64,000 nt of DNA, from contig NZ_CP050440.1 of the NCBI RefSeq assembly GCF_011769525.1, positions 5,519,501-5,583,500 on the forward strand, in the 5' to 3' direction. Each line of letters begins with the position of its first letter. The first letter of the stretch is position 1. Shown here piece by piece: positions 55,201 through 64,000 of the stretch. The notes beneath the pieces are model-generated. The model made no database searches and had not been told where the DNA came from. It was given only the letters and a program-made list of their open reading frames with translations. A program made the position numbers and the translations under genes. Source of the DNA: Tolypothrix sp. PCC 7910 (lineage in GTDB: Bacteria; Cyanobacteriota; Cyanobacteriia; Cyanobacteriales; Nostocaceae).

Positions 55201-56692
55201 CCCGAATTACAGGGTTATGAACTAATCTACTCAGGGCGTTATCTACTGCTAAATTCGCTTGGGAAGCAATCAAAGTCCGCCCACCTCGCAAAGCAACTTG
55301 ATAGCAAATCTCAGCAATTACAGTTGTTTTACCTGTACCAGGTGGCCCCTGAATTAAAACTAAATCTTCGGCGGAAAGTACTGTTTCTACTGCTGCTTTT
55401 TGACCGGGATTAGCAGATGATAATAATAAATCTTCTACTGATAATTCTACAGTTTGATGAACAGGTCGAGCCTGAGCAGCATCAAATAAGAAATTCCCTA
55501 AATAAGGATTTTGTGTGCGTCCATTATTTAAATCATCTAAAGCTTTTTTCTTGCGCTGAATTTGTTTAATGTCACCAACTGCTTCAAAACATAAAAATCC
55601 AGTATCAGGAAGTTGATAACGTTCGCTGGTGATATAATCAGCAAAATCGCGTTCTATCCTAACGCTAATGATGCGATTTTTGATATCAATTTCTTCAATG
55701 GAACCTAATAAGCGACTTTGTTGCCAATTTCTGCCATTGGGTGCAGTTTCAAATAATTTCAAATCTTCGTTTTTTGCTTTCCTTACCCGTTCCCAAAAGT
55801 TTTCGATATCCAACAGATTTTCAGGTGAACCATCCAGGGTAGCTGAGTTGACATCAATTTGAAAACTGATACGTCTTTTAAAGTTATAGTTATGCTTACG
55901 GTAAGGTACACAAAATTGACGCGCTTGAGCAATTTTCTCTTCAATCTGTAGAAAGGCTTTCCATGCTTTTAGTTGTTCTTCTGTAGGTACAAAGTCACCA
56001 CAAATAGGTGTGTTTGCTATATGTGCAAATACTGTTGAGGGAATACCGATATGATGCTCATGGTTAGGCAGAAGCCGCAAGCGCAATGGTACAGCATAAG
56101 CATCATTATTTCCCCGTGCAATTGGGAGTAAATAAGCAGATAAAATTCTTAAACCTTCGTAGCCATTTGGGTGTACTGCAGCTTTAAATCCTAAAGTTTT
56201 GCCTAACTTTTGCAGTCTCAGAGGTAACTTACTATGCTCAGAATCAGTGGCAATAATTAATTCCCAAATTTCTTCTTTGGCTGCTCTTCCTGCACCTTTG
56301 CGACGCAAATAAAACTGACAAGGATTTTGTCCAACGCATTCCCACATTAATTCATGGGCGTATTCTCGACGTTCGCTAAAATCGGGATATTCTGCGACTG
56401 CATCCGCGCCTGCTAAATGCCGGATTAAACTATCAATCGTTGAATTTACGAACATATAGCCCCAATCTTCTGAGGCCATTTTCATTTTTAAGGAACTAGT
56501 TTTGCGAGTAGTAGCAACTTTAGTAACTGCTGGTTTAGCAGCTTTGCGAACACGTTCTGCTTCAAATTCTGAAATAGTGCTACTAGGGCTTTTAGCGACA
56601 ATATTGAGTTGTTGGCATATGACTAATAGCTTTTTGCTATCTACATTTATTTCCTTTGAAAGTTCGTAAATTCTAACTTTTGTTTTGTTCAT
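52187..56692 (-). CDS. Large UPF1-like SF1 helicase with IF2_N domain
   Basis: The 1501-residue protein has an N-terminal IF2_N-like domain (residues 4-52, [27 protein letters not shown]), otherwise known from translation initiation factor IF-2, then an unassigned region, Walker A GPPGTGKT (449-456, Lys455), Walker B VIVDEVSK (Asp1208-Glu1209), QLPP box, [18 protein letters not shown] and [12 protein letters not shown]. The ATPase halves are split by a roughly 750-residue insert rich in Gln/Leu coiled coils. This is the COG1112/AAA_11-AAA_12 helicase class. It heads a two-gene operon with a PLD-fold protein, an arrangement seen in defence systems such as Mokosh. Confidence 0.9.
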   Translation of the reverse strand: MNKTKVRIYELSKEINVDSKKLLVICQQLNIVAKSPSSTISEFEAERVRKAAKPAVTKVATTRKTSSLKMKMASEDWGYMFVNSTIDSLIRHLAGADAVAEYPDFSERREYAHELMWECVGQNPCQFYLRRKGAGRAAKEEIWELIIATDSEHSKLPLRLQKLGKTLGFKAAVHPNGYEGLRILSAYLLPIARGNNDAYAVPLRLRLLPNHEHHIGIPSTVFAHIANTPICGDFVPTEEQLKAWKAFLQIEEKIAQARQFCVPYRKHNYNFKRRISFQIDVNSATLDGSPENLLDIENFWERVRKAKNEDLKLFETAPNGRNWQQSRLLGSIEEIDIKNRIISVRIERDFADYITSERYQLPDTGFLCFEAVGDIKQIQRKKKALDDLNNGRTQNPYLGNFLFDAAQARPVHQTVELSVEDLLLSSANPGQKAAVETVLSAEDLVLIQGPPGTGKTTVIAEICYQVALRGGRTLIASQANLAVDNALSRLVHNPVIRAIRKGRAEKVGEEGQPFLEDQVIGTWLDNTASDCETRLSNRHQNLENYRQLLASYPRFTTYIQAEEEFQVNQEELTQKRSKLTVNLQQQEALYQDALAKKTEIETLISGLENLLDSPSIVNWEAPEITNFLPHLRPYTEGNTLVKDFLVNVAKAINLTDKLGFIRPQCGAFGLAVWLRDTVAKGIPDFKTALIYAQSATVAMLEVAAAVQVFKQHSSNLQQLQKDNQQFFSKQHSLQQTIQNWENRKQELESVIAAVKEWKATVTTRLSEILNNARQTNQPLTLELMQLPPGLVMLANSLKISLMPSNYTVNLPDWDLLAKAIAYEIEGEYTDRKGRQHSFSYFLQQNFSKIPLVLKTSDQTQWQEIAQQVNNYQYLTQNQRKTIVDATQLFLNRIQQNYGALWEANNSEATLTKITQELIESILSNARQCVFKVKTEIEQHLQHLQQQLNELHNHETASQQIFNIQNQIETARQDANVKLARAINTLQEINQQPNIPQQLRTLVDQYLTTQAKIWEHPQEFSKHVHAWITQLSQLENLITSLEPFAVLENIKFSLIEQLSILQEETTIVQQQLETLKLKLDKISEQTQPELSETLLLERNWWQIEWQGIADKFKIQSPSIDLYNIEFLRSIKSQFDTLQEQLTQDEVYLNRYGNFIQDWIEKVRNPSERDRHDLRQVYLDNANVVGITCVQAANRDFSEEFQCFDVVIVDEVSKCTPPELLIPALKGRKLVMVGDHRQLPPMLDTSTLEEVVQEIGSSREELQFLEESLFKSQFEDADQSIKQMLTTQYRMHPNIMGAINQFYEGKLECGISQPDIKRAHDLAGEIVQPQHHLLWVKMPRENAFQEQREGTSLFNLQEIDVIEALCQQFENTWAAKVACGEPKKEIAVITFYGAQLRKIDERLQPELFPSLQIRTGTVDRFQGMERPVVIVSMVRNNNKGDVGFAKKSERVNVAFSRAQELLVIVGCHDLFTKQPGKVGNMYSEVANVVSHHGGFVDVSHILK

Positions 56693-56956
56693 CCAGTAAT
56701 CTTCTGTAATATTTGATATTTATGAGAATAGAACTATTGCTAAAGCTAAAGATGATGTCCGCAAAATTTCTCTCAAACTCTTATTCTTTTGTTACTTTTG
56801 TGTGCGTCGTAGTTTATTTTTGATAAAATGCATAGAGTTTTGAAGTATAAAAATTTCACGCACAGAAGCACAGACGCAGAGAGCAAGACGGAGATTTTAA
56901 AGTTGTAGATAAGGGTGTGTGATTGTTCATCCTAGAGTTGAGTAATGACTATAAAT

Positions 56957-57889
56957 TTATAGTTTATATTGTCTGTACACTTCACTAGCAGCACGATGTA
57001 CTAAAGAATGTCGCCAAACCAGCGATGACAAATCGTCGGCGTAACCGCCACCAATAACACAGGCGACGGGATAACCAGCGCTAACACAAGTACTCAAAAC
57101 CTGCATTTCGCGCCGGAATATCCCAGTATCGGTTAAAGCTAATTTTCCCAGGCGATCGCCGATATGTGGATCGACACCTGCGTCATAAAAAACGATATCT
57201 GGCTTTACCTCTGACAATAAATCAGGTAGATACTTTGCTAAAGTTTGCAAGTAGGCATCATCTTCCATCCCTTCTAGTAAAGGTACATCTAAATCGCTAG
57301 TTTGCTTAGTACCGGGAAAATTCACTTCACAATGCATCGAAAATGTGAACACGCTGTCATCATCTTGGAAGATAAAAGCCGTACCATCACCTTGATGCAC
57401 ATCTAAATCCACTATTAAGATTTTTTGAGCCAGTCCGAGTTTTTGTAAAACGCGAGATGCGATCGCTAAATCATTGAAAATACAAAAACCAGATCCATAA
57501 CTGGGAAAAGCATGATGAGTTCCACCAGCCGTATTGCAAGCTAAACCCTGACTCAGTGCTAGTTGGGCAGTCAGTATTGTACCACCGACCGCTACACAGG
57601 TACGATTAGCCAATGCTGGACTCCACGGTAAACCAATACGCCGTTGTGCTTTAGAATCTAAAGTTCCTTCACAGTAAGCTCGAACATAATCACCAGTATG
57701 AACCAACTCAATCAATTCTGCTGAAGGATGCACAGGCGTATGAAATTGCTCAATTTGCGCTACCCCATCAGCTATTAACAATTCGTATAATTGCTGAAAC
57801 TTCGCCATCGGAAACCGATGTCCCTCCGGTAGCGGCGCAACGTAATCTGGATGATAAATAATCGGTAAATCCACAGTGGGGTTTGTCAT
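56957..57889 (-). CDS. Histone deacetylase-family protein (acetoin utilisation/deacetylase)
   Basis: The frame runs from 58048, but its first 50 codons only translate a heptamer repeat (GTGDWGL...). ATG at 57887-57889 (MTNPTVDLP) gives a normal 310-residue HDAC-like enzyme. Metal and catalytic parts: [29 protein letters not shown] and YDAGVDPH. It deacetylates an unknown small molecule or protein; bacterial substrates include acetylpolyamines. Confidence 0.88.
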   Translation of the reverse strand: MTNPTVDLPIIYHPDYVAPLPEGHRFPMAKFQQLYELLIADGVAQIEQFHTPVHPSAELIELVHTGDYVRAYCEGTLDSKAQRRIGLPWSPALANRTCVAVGGTILTAQLALSQGLACNTAGGTHHAFPSYGSGFCIFNDLAIASRVLQKLGLAQKILIVDLDVHQGDGTAFIFQDDDSVFTFSMHCEVNFPGTKQTSDLDVPLLEGMEDDAYLQTLAKYLPDLLSEVKPDIVFYDAGVDPHIGDRLGKLALTDTGIFRREMQVLSTCVSAGYPVACVIGGGYADDLSSLVWRHSLVHRAASEVYRQYKL

Positions 57890-57944
57890 TTGGCATTTGT
57901 CATTTGTCATTTGGTGTTTGGTGTTTGTCATTAAATTATTTCCT

Positions 57945-58048
57945 CCCCAATCCCCAGTCCCTAATCCCCAGTCCCCAGTTCCCAATCCCCAGTCCCCAGT
58001 CCCCAGTCCCCAATCCCCAGTCCCCAGTTCCCAATCCCCAATCCCCAA
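57945..58048. repeat. CCCCAGT heptamer array
   Basis: About 14 head-to-tail 7-mers, mostly CCCCAGT and CCCCAAT with TTCCCAAT variants, lie upstream of the HDAC-like gene and create a false N-terminal extension of its frame. Confidence 0.92.
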
Positions 58049-58098
58049 CAGTTGTCTACACTAAGAAGTGACAATGAAAACATAGTAAGGAAGCCTGC

Positions 58099-58638
58099 GT
58101 GCTTGATTTGTATCCGATGATGCAACTAAAAACTGTATGGCAACTAGGTAGCAATAATCCAGAAAATCACCATCACCTAGCTACCATTCGCCAATGGTGG
58201 GCAAGTCTCAATAGCAAAAAAGTTACTTGGCAACAGAGAATAATTACTGAGAATAGTGAAGTCGATCAATTAGATTGGGAACCCAAGCGGTTTGATGAAG
58301 CATTTGCGATCGCCAACCCAGATATTCGTGGTATTACACTCTATTGGCGTAAACCTGACTCTTCTGTTGAGCGTAACACCACGCCACATCAACTAATACT
58401 TGATAGCCTCAACCAATATTTATATATTTTTCCTAAGTCACAAAAAGAACTAGTTATCCGTGTAGGTTTTCCATCGATTGTTTATGAAACAATTTCACTA
58501 ACAAATCCCCAATATTTATATAATTCATCTGGTGAAAACTACATTCTTACTTTGCAGGATGCATCGCAACAGCTAGAAGTCAAAGTTAGCATGAGTCCAG
58601 AAAATCTCAAACAGCTACTTCGGCAACTCACAAGGTAA
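58099..58638 (+). CDS. Protein of unknown function
   Basis: The 179-residue product (GTG start at 58099; ATG at 58117 possible) is soluble, Asn/Gln/Leu-rich and lacks Cys. It has phrases such as [24 protein letters not shown] and a beta-rich C-half. I recognise no family. It lies upstream of mscS on the same strand. Confidence 0.7.
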   Translation: MLDLYPMMQLKTVWQLGSNNPENHHHLATIRQWWASLNSKKVTWQQRIITENSEVDQLDWEPKRFDEAFAIANPDIRGITLYWRKPDSSVERNTTPHQLILDSLNQYLYIFPKSQKELVIRVGFPSIVYETISLTNPQYLYNSSGENYILTLQDASQQLEVKVSMSPENLKQLLRQLTR

Positions 58639-58704
58639 AATTAAGCCAACATACGTTACCCTTACTGAGTAACCTAATCTTAAATACTTCATTTCAATTT
58701 GATT

Positions 58705-59730
58705 ATGATGCAATGGATTCTGCCAGTTGTATTTGTTCTTGCTGGCTTACTAGCAGGAATAATTGCGGAGAAATTTTTCTTCAAAAAGTTGAAAACATTT
58801 GTTCTCAAGACAAAACTTCCAGGAAGCGAAATTATATTTCTCTCATTGCATCGCATGACATTTATTTGGTTTGTGCTGGCAGGATTTTCTGCAGCAGTTC
58901 TTAGCGCTCCGATCAAACCAGATATTGCCACTGTCCTACATAAAATAGTCACTATAGTTATACTTTACTCAGTCACAATAGTTTTAGCTAGATTGACTGC
59001 TGGTTTTGTCAATTTATTTATTACTAGATCTGAAGGAGTTTCAGCATCACTCATTTCTAATATTGCTAAGACTGCTGTTTTCGTTTTAGGTTCGCTAATT
59101 CTTTTACAAACAGTCGGTGTAGAAATTACCCCAATAATTACAACTTTAGGTATTAGTGGTTTAGCAGTCGGTTTAGCTCTCAAAGATACACTAGAGAATT
59201 TATTTGCAGGCTTTTATCTGCTAATTTCTAAGCAAGTTAGAACTGGAGATTATGTCAAACTAGCGGATAGCCATGAAGGATATGTGATAGATATTTCTTG
59301 GCGCAATACAACTATTAGGGAACTTTCAAATAACGTTATCATTGTACCTAACTGTAAGTTATCTTCAGCAATTTTTATTAACTACCATCTGCCAGTTAAA
59401 GAAATTACTCTTACTCTTAATGTCGGAGTTGATTACGAGAGCGATTTAGAACAGGTAGAAACGGTAACAGTAGAAGTTGCTAAAGAAGTGATGGCAGAAA
59501 TAGCACCAGAGTTAATCGCTAATGAACCATATATCAGATTCCACAGTTTTGGAGATTTTAGTATAGATTTTACTCTTTATATGCGTGTCAATGAATTCTT
59601 TGACCAAAGAATTGGTAGACATTTATTTATTAAAAAATTACATAAGCGATATCAGCAAGAAGGAATTAAAATTCCTTTTCCTGCTAGAGAATTGTTTATA
59701 CCCGAAAATGCTGCCAAAGTTGGACAATAA
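58705..59730 (+). CDS. Mechanosensitive ion channel, MscS family
   Basis: The frame is open from TTG 58699; the first ATG codons at 58705 and 58708 are likelier starts. The product of about 341 residues has N-terminal membrane helices, the pore-lining TM3 (VEITPIITTLGISGLAVGLALKDTLENLFAGF) and the cytoplasmic beta domain starting VRTGDYVKL and DISWRNTTIREL. It opens on membrane tension in osmotic down-shock. Confidence 0.93.
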   Translation: MMQWILPVVFVLAGLLAGIIAEKFFFKKLKTFVLKTKLPGSEIIFLSLHRMTFIWFVLAGFSAAVLSAPIKPDIATVLHKIVTIVILYSVTIVLARLTAGFVNLFITRSEGVSASLISNIAKTAVFVLGSLILLQTVGVEITPIITTLGISGLAVGLALKDTLENLFAGFYLLISKQVRTGDYVKLADSHEGYVIDISWRNTTIRELSNNVIIVPNCKLSSAIFINYHLPVKEITLTLNVGVDYESDLEQVETVTVEVAKEVMAEIAPELIANEPYIRFHSFGDFSIDFTLYMRVNEFFDQRIGRHLFIKKLHKRYQQEGIKIPFPARELFIPENAAKVGQ

Positions 59731-59814
59731 ACACTTTGCAATATTATTGGAGTTGTAATATTTTTGTGCTCGTGCGGTATTTACAACAATATAATGTCTT
59801 TATTCCTACATTGG

Positions 59815-59853
59815 AACCTCGAATTTTTCAGGATGTCTCAAAAATTCGAGGTT
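59815..59853 (+). terminator. Terminator-like hairpin after mscS
   Basis: AACCTCGAATTTTT (59815-59828) and its complement (59840-59853) form a perfect 14-bp stem with an 11-base loop, 85 bases past the stop, followed by TTTT. The rest of the 59731-60071 spacer has no gene that I can see. Confidence 0.75.
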
Positions 59854-60071
59854 TTAGCATTTATGACAGCAGACAAAATTTATAATAGATAAAGCATTTA
59901 TCAAATGAATCTTAGTTAGGCTGTGTTACAGCTATGAAAAGATTGGTGACTTAGAGTTAATGAGATTGAGCCGTAACGCATCATCCATGCGGCTTTATAA
60001 ATAACCTCTAATTAACAAAGGCTAAAATTCCTACAACTGCTAACATTCCTATCAAAGGAGAACCAATAACC

Positions 60072-60719
60072 TTGAATACTCAACTAACCCTTAAAGAACA
60101 ATTCCTAGCTAAGCTTGATAAAATTCAAAAGCACAGTGATGCTTCTCATGTCACCAATTTAGAGATAGACGAAAATACTGCCACAGAAATTGAGCAATTA
60201 ACAAAGGAACTCGAAAGTATTAATCCCAATCCTAAACCTCTGCTAAATGCCATTTCTCTACTGAATGGAACTTGGTTACTGAAATACTCCACTGCTAGAG
60301 AAATTCGGGCTTTAGCTTCTCTACCATTGGGGTTAAAAGTAGGTAAAGTATACCAAGTAATTAATGTTGCCAATAAATCATTTTTCAATATAGCTTTTGT
60401 GCAACATCCTCTGAGAATAATATCAGGCTTCGTGAAAGTTGCAGCTAGCTTTGAGCCTGTCCAAGAAGATTTATCGAATCTACTGGACAAACGTATCCAA
60501 GTCAATTTTGAAAAACGCTACTTATCAATTGAAAAAATTCTGGGCATTAACACACCTCAACTTAACCCATTTAAAGTTGTTCCAGCTAGTAATCCTAAAG
60601 GACGAGTTCCTAGCCTAGATATTACTTATTTAGATGAAACTTTAAGAATTGGGCGTGGTGGAGATGGTAGTTTATTTATTCTGACTAAATCTCAAGATTT
60701 ACCCGATAAATTTAGATAA
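60072..60719 (+). CDS. PAP/fibrillin family protein
   Basis: The 215-residue protein matches the plastid lipid-associated protein (fibrillin) family: an N-terminal helix, ISLLNGTWLLKYSTAREIRAL, GKVYQVINVANKSFFNIA and the C-terminal LDITYLDETLRIGRGGDGSLFILTK. These lipocalin-like proteins act at thylakoids. Start is TTG at 60072 with AAAGGAG 12 bases upstream; no ATG fits. Confidence 0.9.
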   Translation: MNTQLTLKEQFLAKLDKIQKHSDASHVTNLEIDENTATEIEQLTKELESINPNPKPLLNAISLLNGTWLLKYSTAREIRALASLPLGLKVGKVYQVINVANKSFFNIAFVQHPLRIISGFVKVAASFEPVQEDLSNLLDKRIQVNFEKRYLSIEKILGINTPQLNPFKVVPASNPKGRVPSLDITYLDETLRIGRGGDGSLFILTKSQDLPDKFR

Positions 60720-60742
60720 ATTTTGAATTGAATTCATAATTC

Positions 60743-61300
60743 TTACTCAAGCGTTAACCAACTAAAAACTTGCTCAACGCTTAAAGATAAATCTAGATTA
60801 CTAAGAACAGGTAGCAAATCTTTACCTGTTAGCATTTCAACTCTTTGATTTGGAAATATAGTTAAAATACTCGCTTCTTCTGGAAAAATTAGCCACCCTA
60901 ATTCTGTGCCATTTTGAGAACAGTGGAGTAAGTTACGCAGAACTTTAGCTTGACTTTGCTCTGGAGAGAGGATTTCTATTGCCCAATCAGGATGAGTTTC
61001 AAAACGGTTAGCAATTCTGCCAGATGGTTCACGAGGAATGCGTTCCCAACGAAATACCACAATATCAGGAACTATAGCTGCACCGCCAAAAATACAACGC
61101 AGTTCGGGAAAAGCTAGGGCAATTTTTTGAGGTTTAGCTATTTGGTTAATTCTTTCACAGAGTTCTACTTGTAGTAGGCTATGTTCTCCTTGAGGCATAA
61201 CTTTTTGACTCACTTTTCCATCGATGTACTCTGAGGCAGGTTTGGTTTCTGGTAATTGGAGAAATTCTTCTAAGGTGATGGATTTGACTAGTGTACTCAT
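60743..61300 (-). CDS. Uma2 family endonuclease-like protein
   Basis: From ATG 61300 (MSTLVKSITLEEFLQLPE) the product has 185 residues; the frame extends to 61327. It is a DUF820/Uma2 protein with a PD-(D/E)xK nuclease fold: EYIDGKVSQK, VPDIVVFRWERI and WAIEILSPEQS. The family is greatly expanded in filamentous cyanobacteria; its role is not established. Confidence 0.92.
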   Translation of the reverse strand: MSTLVKSITLEEFLQLPETKPASEYIDGKVSQKVMPQGEHSLLQVELCERINQIAKPQKIALAFPELRCIFGGAAIVPDIVVFRWERIPREPSGRIANRFETHPDWAIEILSPEQSQAKVLRNLLHCSQNGTELGWLIFPEEASILTIFPNQRVEMLTGKDLLPVLSNLDLSLSVEQVFSWLTLE

Positions 61301-61420
61301 CGTTTTTCTTGCCAAATTCTCTAACATTTATTTTTCGTAATTCGTAATTACAAAATACTGGCAGAATCTAAGTTGAGAGGTTTGTATGTTTTGCAGAATT
61401 TTCATAAATTAAATTACTCA

Positions 61421-61466
61421 ACTCAGCAATCTTGTACAGACGCGATTAATCGCGTCTGTTGCAACT
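61421..61466. repeat. 24-bp palindrome, dispersed repeat copy B
   Basis: An inverted copy of the element at 36585-36630, identical over the 24-bp palindrome and for 5-6 bases on each side. It lies 13 bases past the stop of the leftward binding-protein gene, so it may serve as its terminator. Confidence 0.85.
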
Positions 61467-61478
61467 TATTACTCAGCA

Positions 61479-62882
61479 CTACAATGGCATAAAGTCATAC
61501 CCAGTCGCAGATTTATTGCTAGGTTGAATTTTTACTAAAACTGCTGTGCCATTGCGATCGCCTGATGGTAAAAATTGGATTTTACCTGTAGCACCATTCG
61601 CAACTAGGCTGGGACTATGCAGTGCTTTTTCTAAGCCATCGCGGGTGCTATCTTGTTGTAAACCTTTGGCGATCGCAATTGTCGCATCATAAGCTGTGGC
61701 GGTTCGCCAATTCACATTTCCGCCCCAAAGTTTCACCGCATTCTGTGGAAAAGGATTACCTGGAATTGCTTGGGGATGCCAAGGTATAGCTAAAACTAAG
61801 CCACTTACATCGCTTTTGCCTACTTGTAGCGTTTGAAATGTGTACAGCGTGGGGCTAGCAAACAGTGTTAATTTACCGTTATTTGCCGCTGCTAGGTCTA
61901 AAGCTTTGTTAATTCTATCGACATGAGGCGCTAAAACTAAGCTATCTGCACCACTGCTAATGAATTGGGAAATCAAGGCGCTGGGATTAAAATCAGCCGC
62001 AGCAACATCGCAATTTGTGGGGTTTATCTTACCGCCTCCAGCAACTATACCTTTGATAAACTCATCCTTGAAAGATTGAGTATCGATTGATTTTGAGTCT
62101 GCACAAATAGCAATATTGTTTTTACGCGCCGTTTTAATGGTGTAATTAGCCAGGCTAGCAGCAAATGAGCCATTACTAGGAACAGTACGAAATATATAAT
62201 TACCAATACCAGAGAGATTTTGTGCTGTGCTGCTGGGAGAAATCATCACTAATCCCCCCTCTTGGTAAATTGGTGCAGCCGCAATAGAAGCATTACTAGA
62301 GTTATGTCCGACTACAGCTAGAATGCTAGGATCTTGGACAAATTGCTTGGCAATCTGTTGAGCTTGGTTAGCCTCATTATCATCGTTAGCGATCGCCACC
62401 TGCAAAAGTTTACCCTTGATACCACCGCTACGATTGACTTCATCTTGAGCCTGGGCTACACCTCGGAGAATTTCTTTTGCCACATCTAAATTCCCGCCGA
62501 TAGGTACACTCACGGCAATTTTCAGGGAATTAGTATTTTTTGTCTGTGAATTATTTAAATAAATTAAGCTTTCTGGATCGTTGCGGTGTTTTTGCAGCGA
62601 TGATTTTAACTTGGTGCTAGCAGTAGCAAAATCGCCTTTCGCAAAAGCTTGTACTCCTGCTTCTTTATCAGCACTCGTATCAGCAGCCACTAAAATTTTC
62701 CCACCTAAACTGATTCGCTGTGATTGAGAACCTCCGTTAATTGGTTGCGAACTATTCCCAGGTATTAAGGAAGTCAAACTGTTACCGGAAAATTGATTCC
62801 ACAACCACAAGCCCAAACCTAATACACCAGTAGTACACAGCAGAGATAAAATTAGCAGCTTAGTTTCTTTCTGAGAATTCAT
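61479..62882 (-). CDS. Branched-chain amino acid ABC-type periplasmic binding protein
   Basis: The 467-residue protein has an N-terminal anchor (about 8-28), a TPR-like stretch (75-110, GDFATASTKLKSSLQKHRNDPESLIYL) and a type-I periplasmic binding domain (about 122-460, Leu/Ile/Val-binding class: IAVSVPIGGNLDVAKEILRGVAQAQDEVN and VVGHNSSNASIAAAPIY). No permease or ATPase genes lie nearby, so it may serve as a sensor or work with a distant transporter. Confidence 0.85.
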   Translation of the reverse strand: MNSQKETKLLILSLLCTTGVLGLGLWLWNQFSGNSLTSLIPGNSSQPINGGSQSQRISLGGKILVAADTSADKEAGVQAFAKGDFATASTKLKSSLQKHRNDPESLIYLNNSQTKNTNSLKIAVSVPIGGNLDVAKEILRGVAQAQDEVNRSGGIKGKLLQVAIANDDNEANQAQQIAKQFVQDPSILAVVGHNSSNASIAAAPIYQEGGLVMISPSSTAQNLSGIGNYIFRTVPSNGSFAASLANYTIKTARKNNIAICADSKSIDTQSFKDEFIKGIVAGGGKINPTNCDVAAADFNPSALISQFISSGADSLVLAPHVDRINKALDLAAANNGKLTLFASPTLYTFQTLQVGKSDVSGLVLAIPWHPQAIPGNPFPQNAVKLWGGNVNWRTATAYDATIAIAKGLQQDSTRDGLEKALHSPSLVANGATGKIQFLPSGDRNGTAVLVKIQPSNKSATGYDFMPL

Positions 62883-62992
62883 AAGTTATTGATATAGATT
62901 GCTCGGTAGAGTTGGTATTTTCTCTACTAACTACAATCAAAACGAAGAGAATAGGCAAACCCTGTAACTCAATAACAGCTTACCGCGATCGC

Positions 62993-63090
62993 GGGGGTTG
63001 GGGACTGGGGATTAGGGACTGGGGACTGGGGATTAGGAAGAAACACCAATTACCAATTACCAATTACCCATTCCCAATTGCCCATTGTTA
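62993..63090. repeat. GGGGACT/GGGGATT and CAATTAC heptamer repeats
   Basis: Two heptamer arrays, GGGGACT/GGGGATT (about 63000-63035) and CAATTAC/CCATTCC (about 63048-63086), fill the spacer upstream of argB. Confidence 0.85.
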
Positions 63091-63149
63091 CCAGTTCCAA
63101 AGTCTTCTACACTGACTGCATAGGTTTTAAGTCTTAAAAGCTCCTCATA

Positions 63150-64000
63150 ATGGTCAACGATACTGAGTACATTAGGCAAACTGAAGCCACTCGTGTACAG
63201 GTGCTTAGCGAAGCTCTGCCTTATATTCAACAGTTCGCCGGACGTACTGTTGTTGTCAAATATGGCGGTGCGGCGATGAAAGATAGCACCCTCAAAGATC
63301 AGGTGATCCGCGATATTGTATTCTTATCCTGCGTCGGCTTGCGCCCGATTTTAGTCCACGGTGGCGGCCCGGAAATTAACAGTTGGTTAGATAAGCTGGG
63401 AATTGAAGCGCAATTTAAGAATGGTTTGCGAGTCACTGATGCGCCCACAATGGATGTGGTGGAAATGGTATTAGTGGGTCGAGTTAATAAGGAAATTGTT
63501 GAACTGATTAACCAAGCTGGCGGTTTGGCTGTGGGACTCTGCGGTAAAGATGGTAATCTCATCACAGCCCGTCCCCAAGGCCAAGAAGGTATCGGCTTTG
63601 TTGGGGAAGTCAGTAATGTCAATATCAAAATTTTAGAAACTCTAGCTAGCAATGGCTATATTCCCGTTGTGTCTAGTGTCGCCGCCGACGAGACAGGACA
63701 AGCTTATAACATAAACGCTGATACCGTTGCTGGGGAAATAGCAGCAGCTTTAGGTGCAGAAAAGTTAATTTTACTGACTGACACCAGAGGTATTTTAAAA
63801 GATTACAAAGATCCGTCTACTTTGATCCCCAAAGTGGATATACCCGAAGCGAGAGATTTAATCGCCACGGGTGTAGTTAGCGGAGGGATGATTCCGAAGG
63901 TCAATTGCTGTGTGCGATCGCTCGCTCAAGGAGTCAAGGCTGCACATATCATTGATGGTCGCATTCCCCACGCTTTGCTGTTGGAAATCTTTACTGATGT
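63150..64000 (+). CDS. argB: N-acetylglutamate kinase, 3' end cut by the window
   Basis: ATG at 63150 opens a frame that runs to the window end (283 codons plus 2 bases; complete ArgB is about 297-300). The kinase phosphorylates N-acetylglutamate in arginine synthesis. Motifs: [39 protein letters not shown] and [10 protein letters not shown]. The N-terminal helix extension typical of hexameric, arginine-inhibited NAGK is present. In cyanobacteria it is activated by PII, encoded here at 13729-14067. Confidence 0.97.
   Translation, partial: MVNDTEYIRQTEATRVQVLSEALPYIQQFAGRTVVVKYGGAAMKDSTLKDQVIRDIVFLSCVGLRPILVHGGGPEINSWLDKLGIEAQFKNGLRVTDAPTMDVVEMVLVGRVNKEIVELINQAGGLAVGLCGKDGNLITARPQGQEGIGFVGEVSNVNIKILETLASNGYIPVVSSVAADETGQAYNINADTVAGEIAAALGAEKLILLTDTRGILKDYKDPSTLIPKVDIPEARDLIATGVVSGGMIPKVNCCVRSLAQGVKAAHIIDGRIPHALLLEIFTD

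Noticed and set aside
57889-58071. Short Pro/Ser-rich plus-strand ORFs over the CCCCAGT array
   Set aside because: They are only translations of the heptamer repeat and end just after it.

Overview
The window reads as chromosomal DNA of a filamentous, heterocyst-forming cyanobacterium (Nostocales). The evidence is a hetF gene preceded by a tandem array that matches the NsiR1 small-RNA array known from Nostoc sp. PCC 7120, many GCGATCGC (HIP1) octamers, heptanucleotide tandem repeats in many spacers, and cyanobacterial housekeeping genes: PII with the RGSEYT T-loop, cyanobacterial-type glutamate-cysteine ligase, a PAP/fibrillin protein and argB. Genus cannot be fixed from the sequence alone. 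I see no transposase, integrase, CRISPR array or rRNA.

Layout. 1-8 kb: the end of thiC, two small secreted proteins, pyrE, a CAU tRNA (best read as tRNA-Ile2), two exported proteins of unknown function, a CNNM/CBS protein, queC and a Gfo/Idh oxidoreductase. 8-19 kb: DedA, a ParM-like actin with an adjacent RHH/coiled-coil (ParR-like) partner, a phosphohexomutase, rdgB, glnB, thiD, a membrane subtilase and small proteins. 19.3-24 kb: the NsiR1-like array (14 recognisable units, 12 exact TCCGGA motifs) and then hetF. 24-36.6 kb: GDPD, a Tat-type aldo/keto reductase, a TetR-hydrolase pair with a candidate operator, a HAD protein, NDH-2, a GAF histidine kinase, a CheY-like regulator, ChaB, a PLD/EF-hand/HhH lipoprotein and an amino acid permease. 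36.6-50 kb: a hybrid histidine kinase, a dihydroorotase-type gene, lepB, an 81-nt tmRNA-like RNA gene, a ferredoxin-metallo-beta-lactamase fusion, an alcohol dehydrogenase, elongator tRNA-Met, a LysM-M23 peptidase with a long leader, trmL and gshA. 50-57 kb: a two-gene operon of a 1501-residue IF2_N/UPF1-like helicase and a PLD-fold nuclease. 57-64 kb: an HDAC-family deacetylase, MscS, PAP/fibrillin, Uma2, a periplasmic binding protein and most of argB.

Points that stand out. First, the NsiR1 array and its sequence relationship to the hetF leader: the most conserved RNA block can pair at 12 of 13 positions with a site 79-91 nt upstream of the hetF start. Second, the tmRNA-like RNA, which keeps a G3-U70 alanine identity pair but lacks any tag reading frame. 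Third, the helicase-PLD operon, whose arrangement resembles anti-phage systems and whose helicase carries a translation-factor-like N-terminal domain. The ParM/ParR-like pair on an apparent chromosome is a further candidate. PII (glnB) and its target N-acetylglutamate kinase (argB) both lie in the window but about 49 kb apart.
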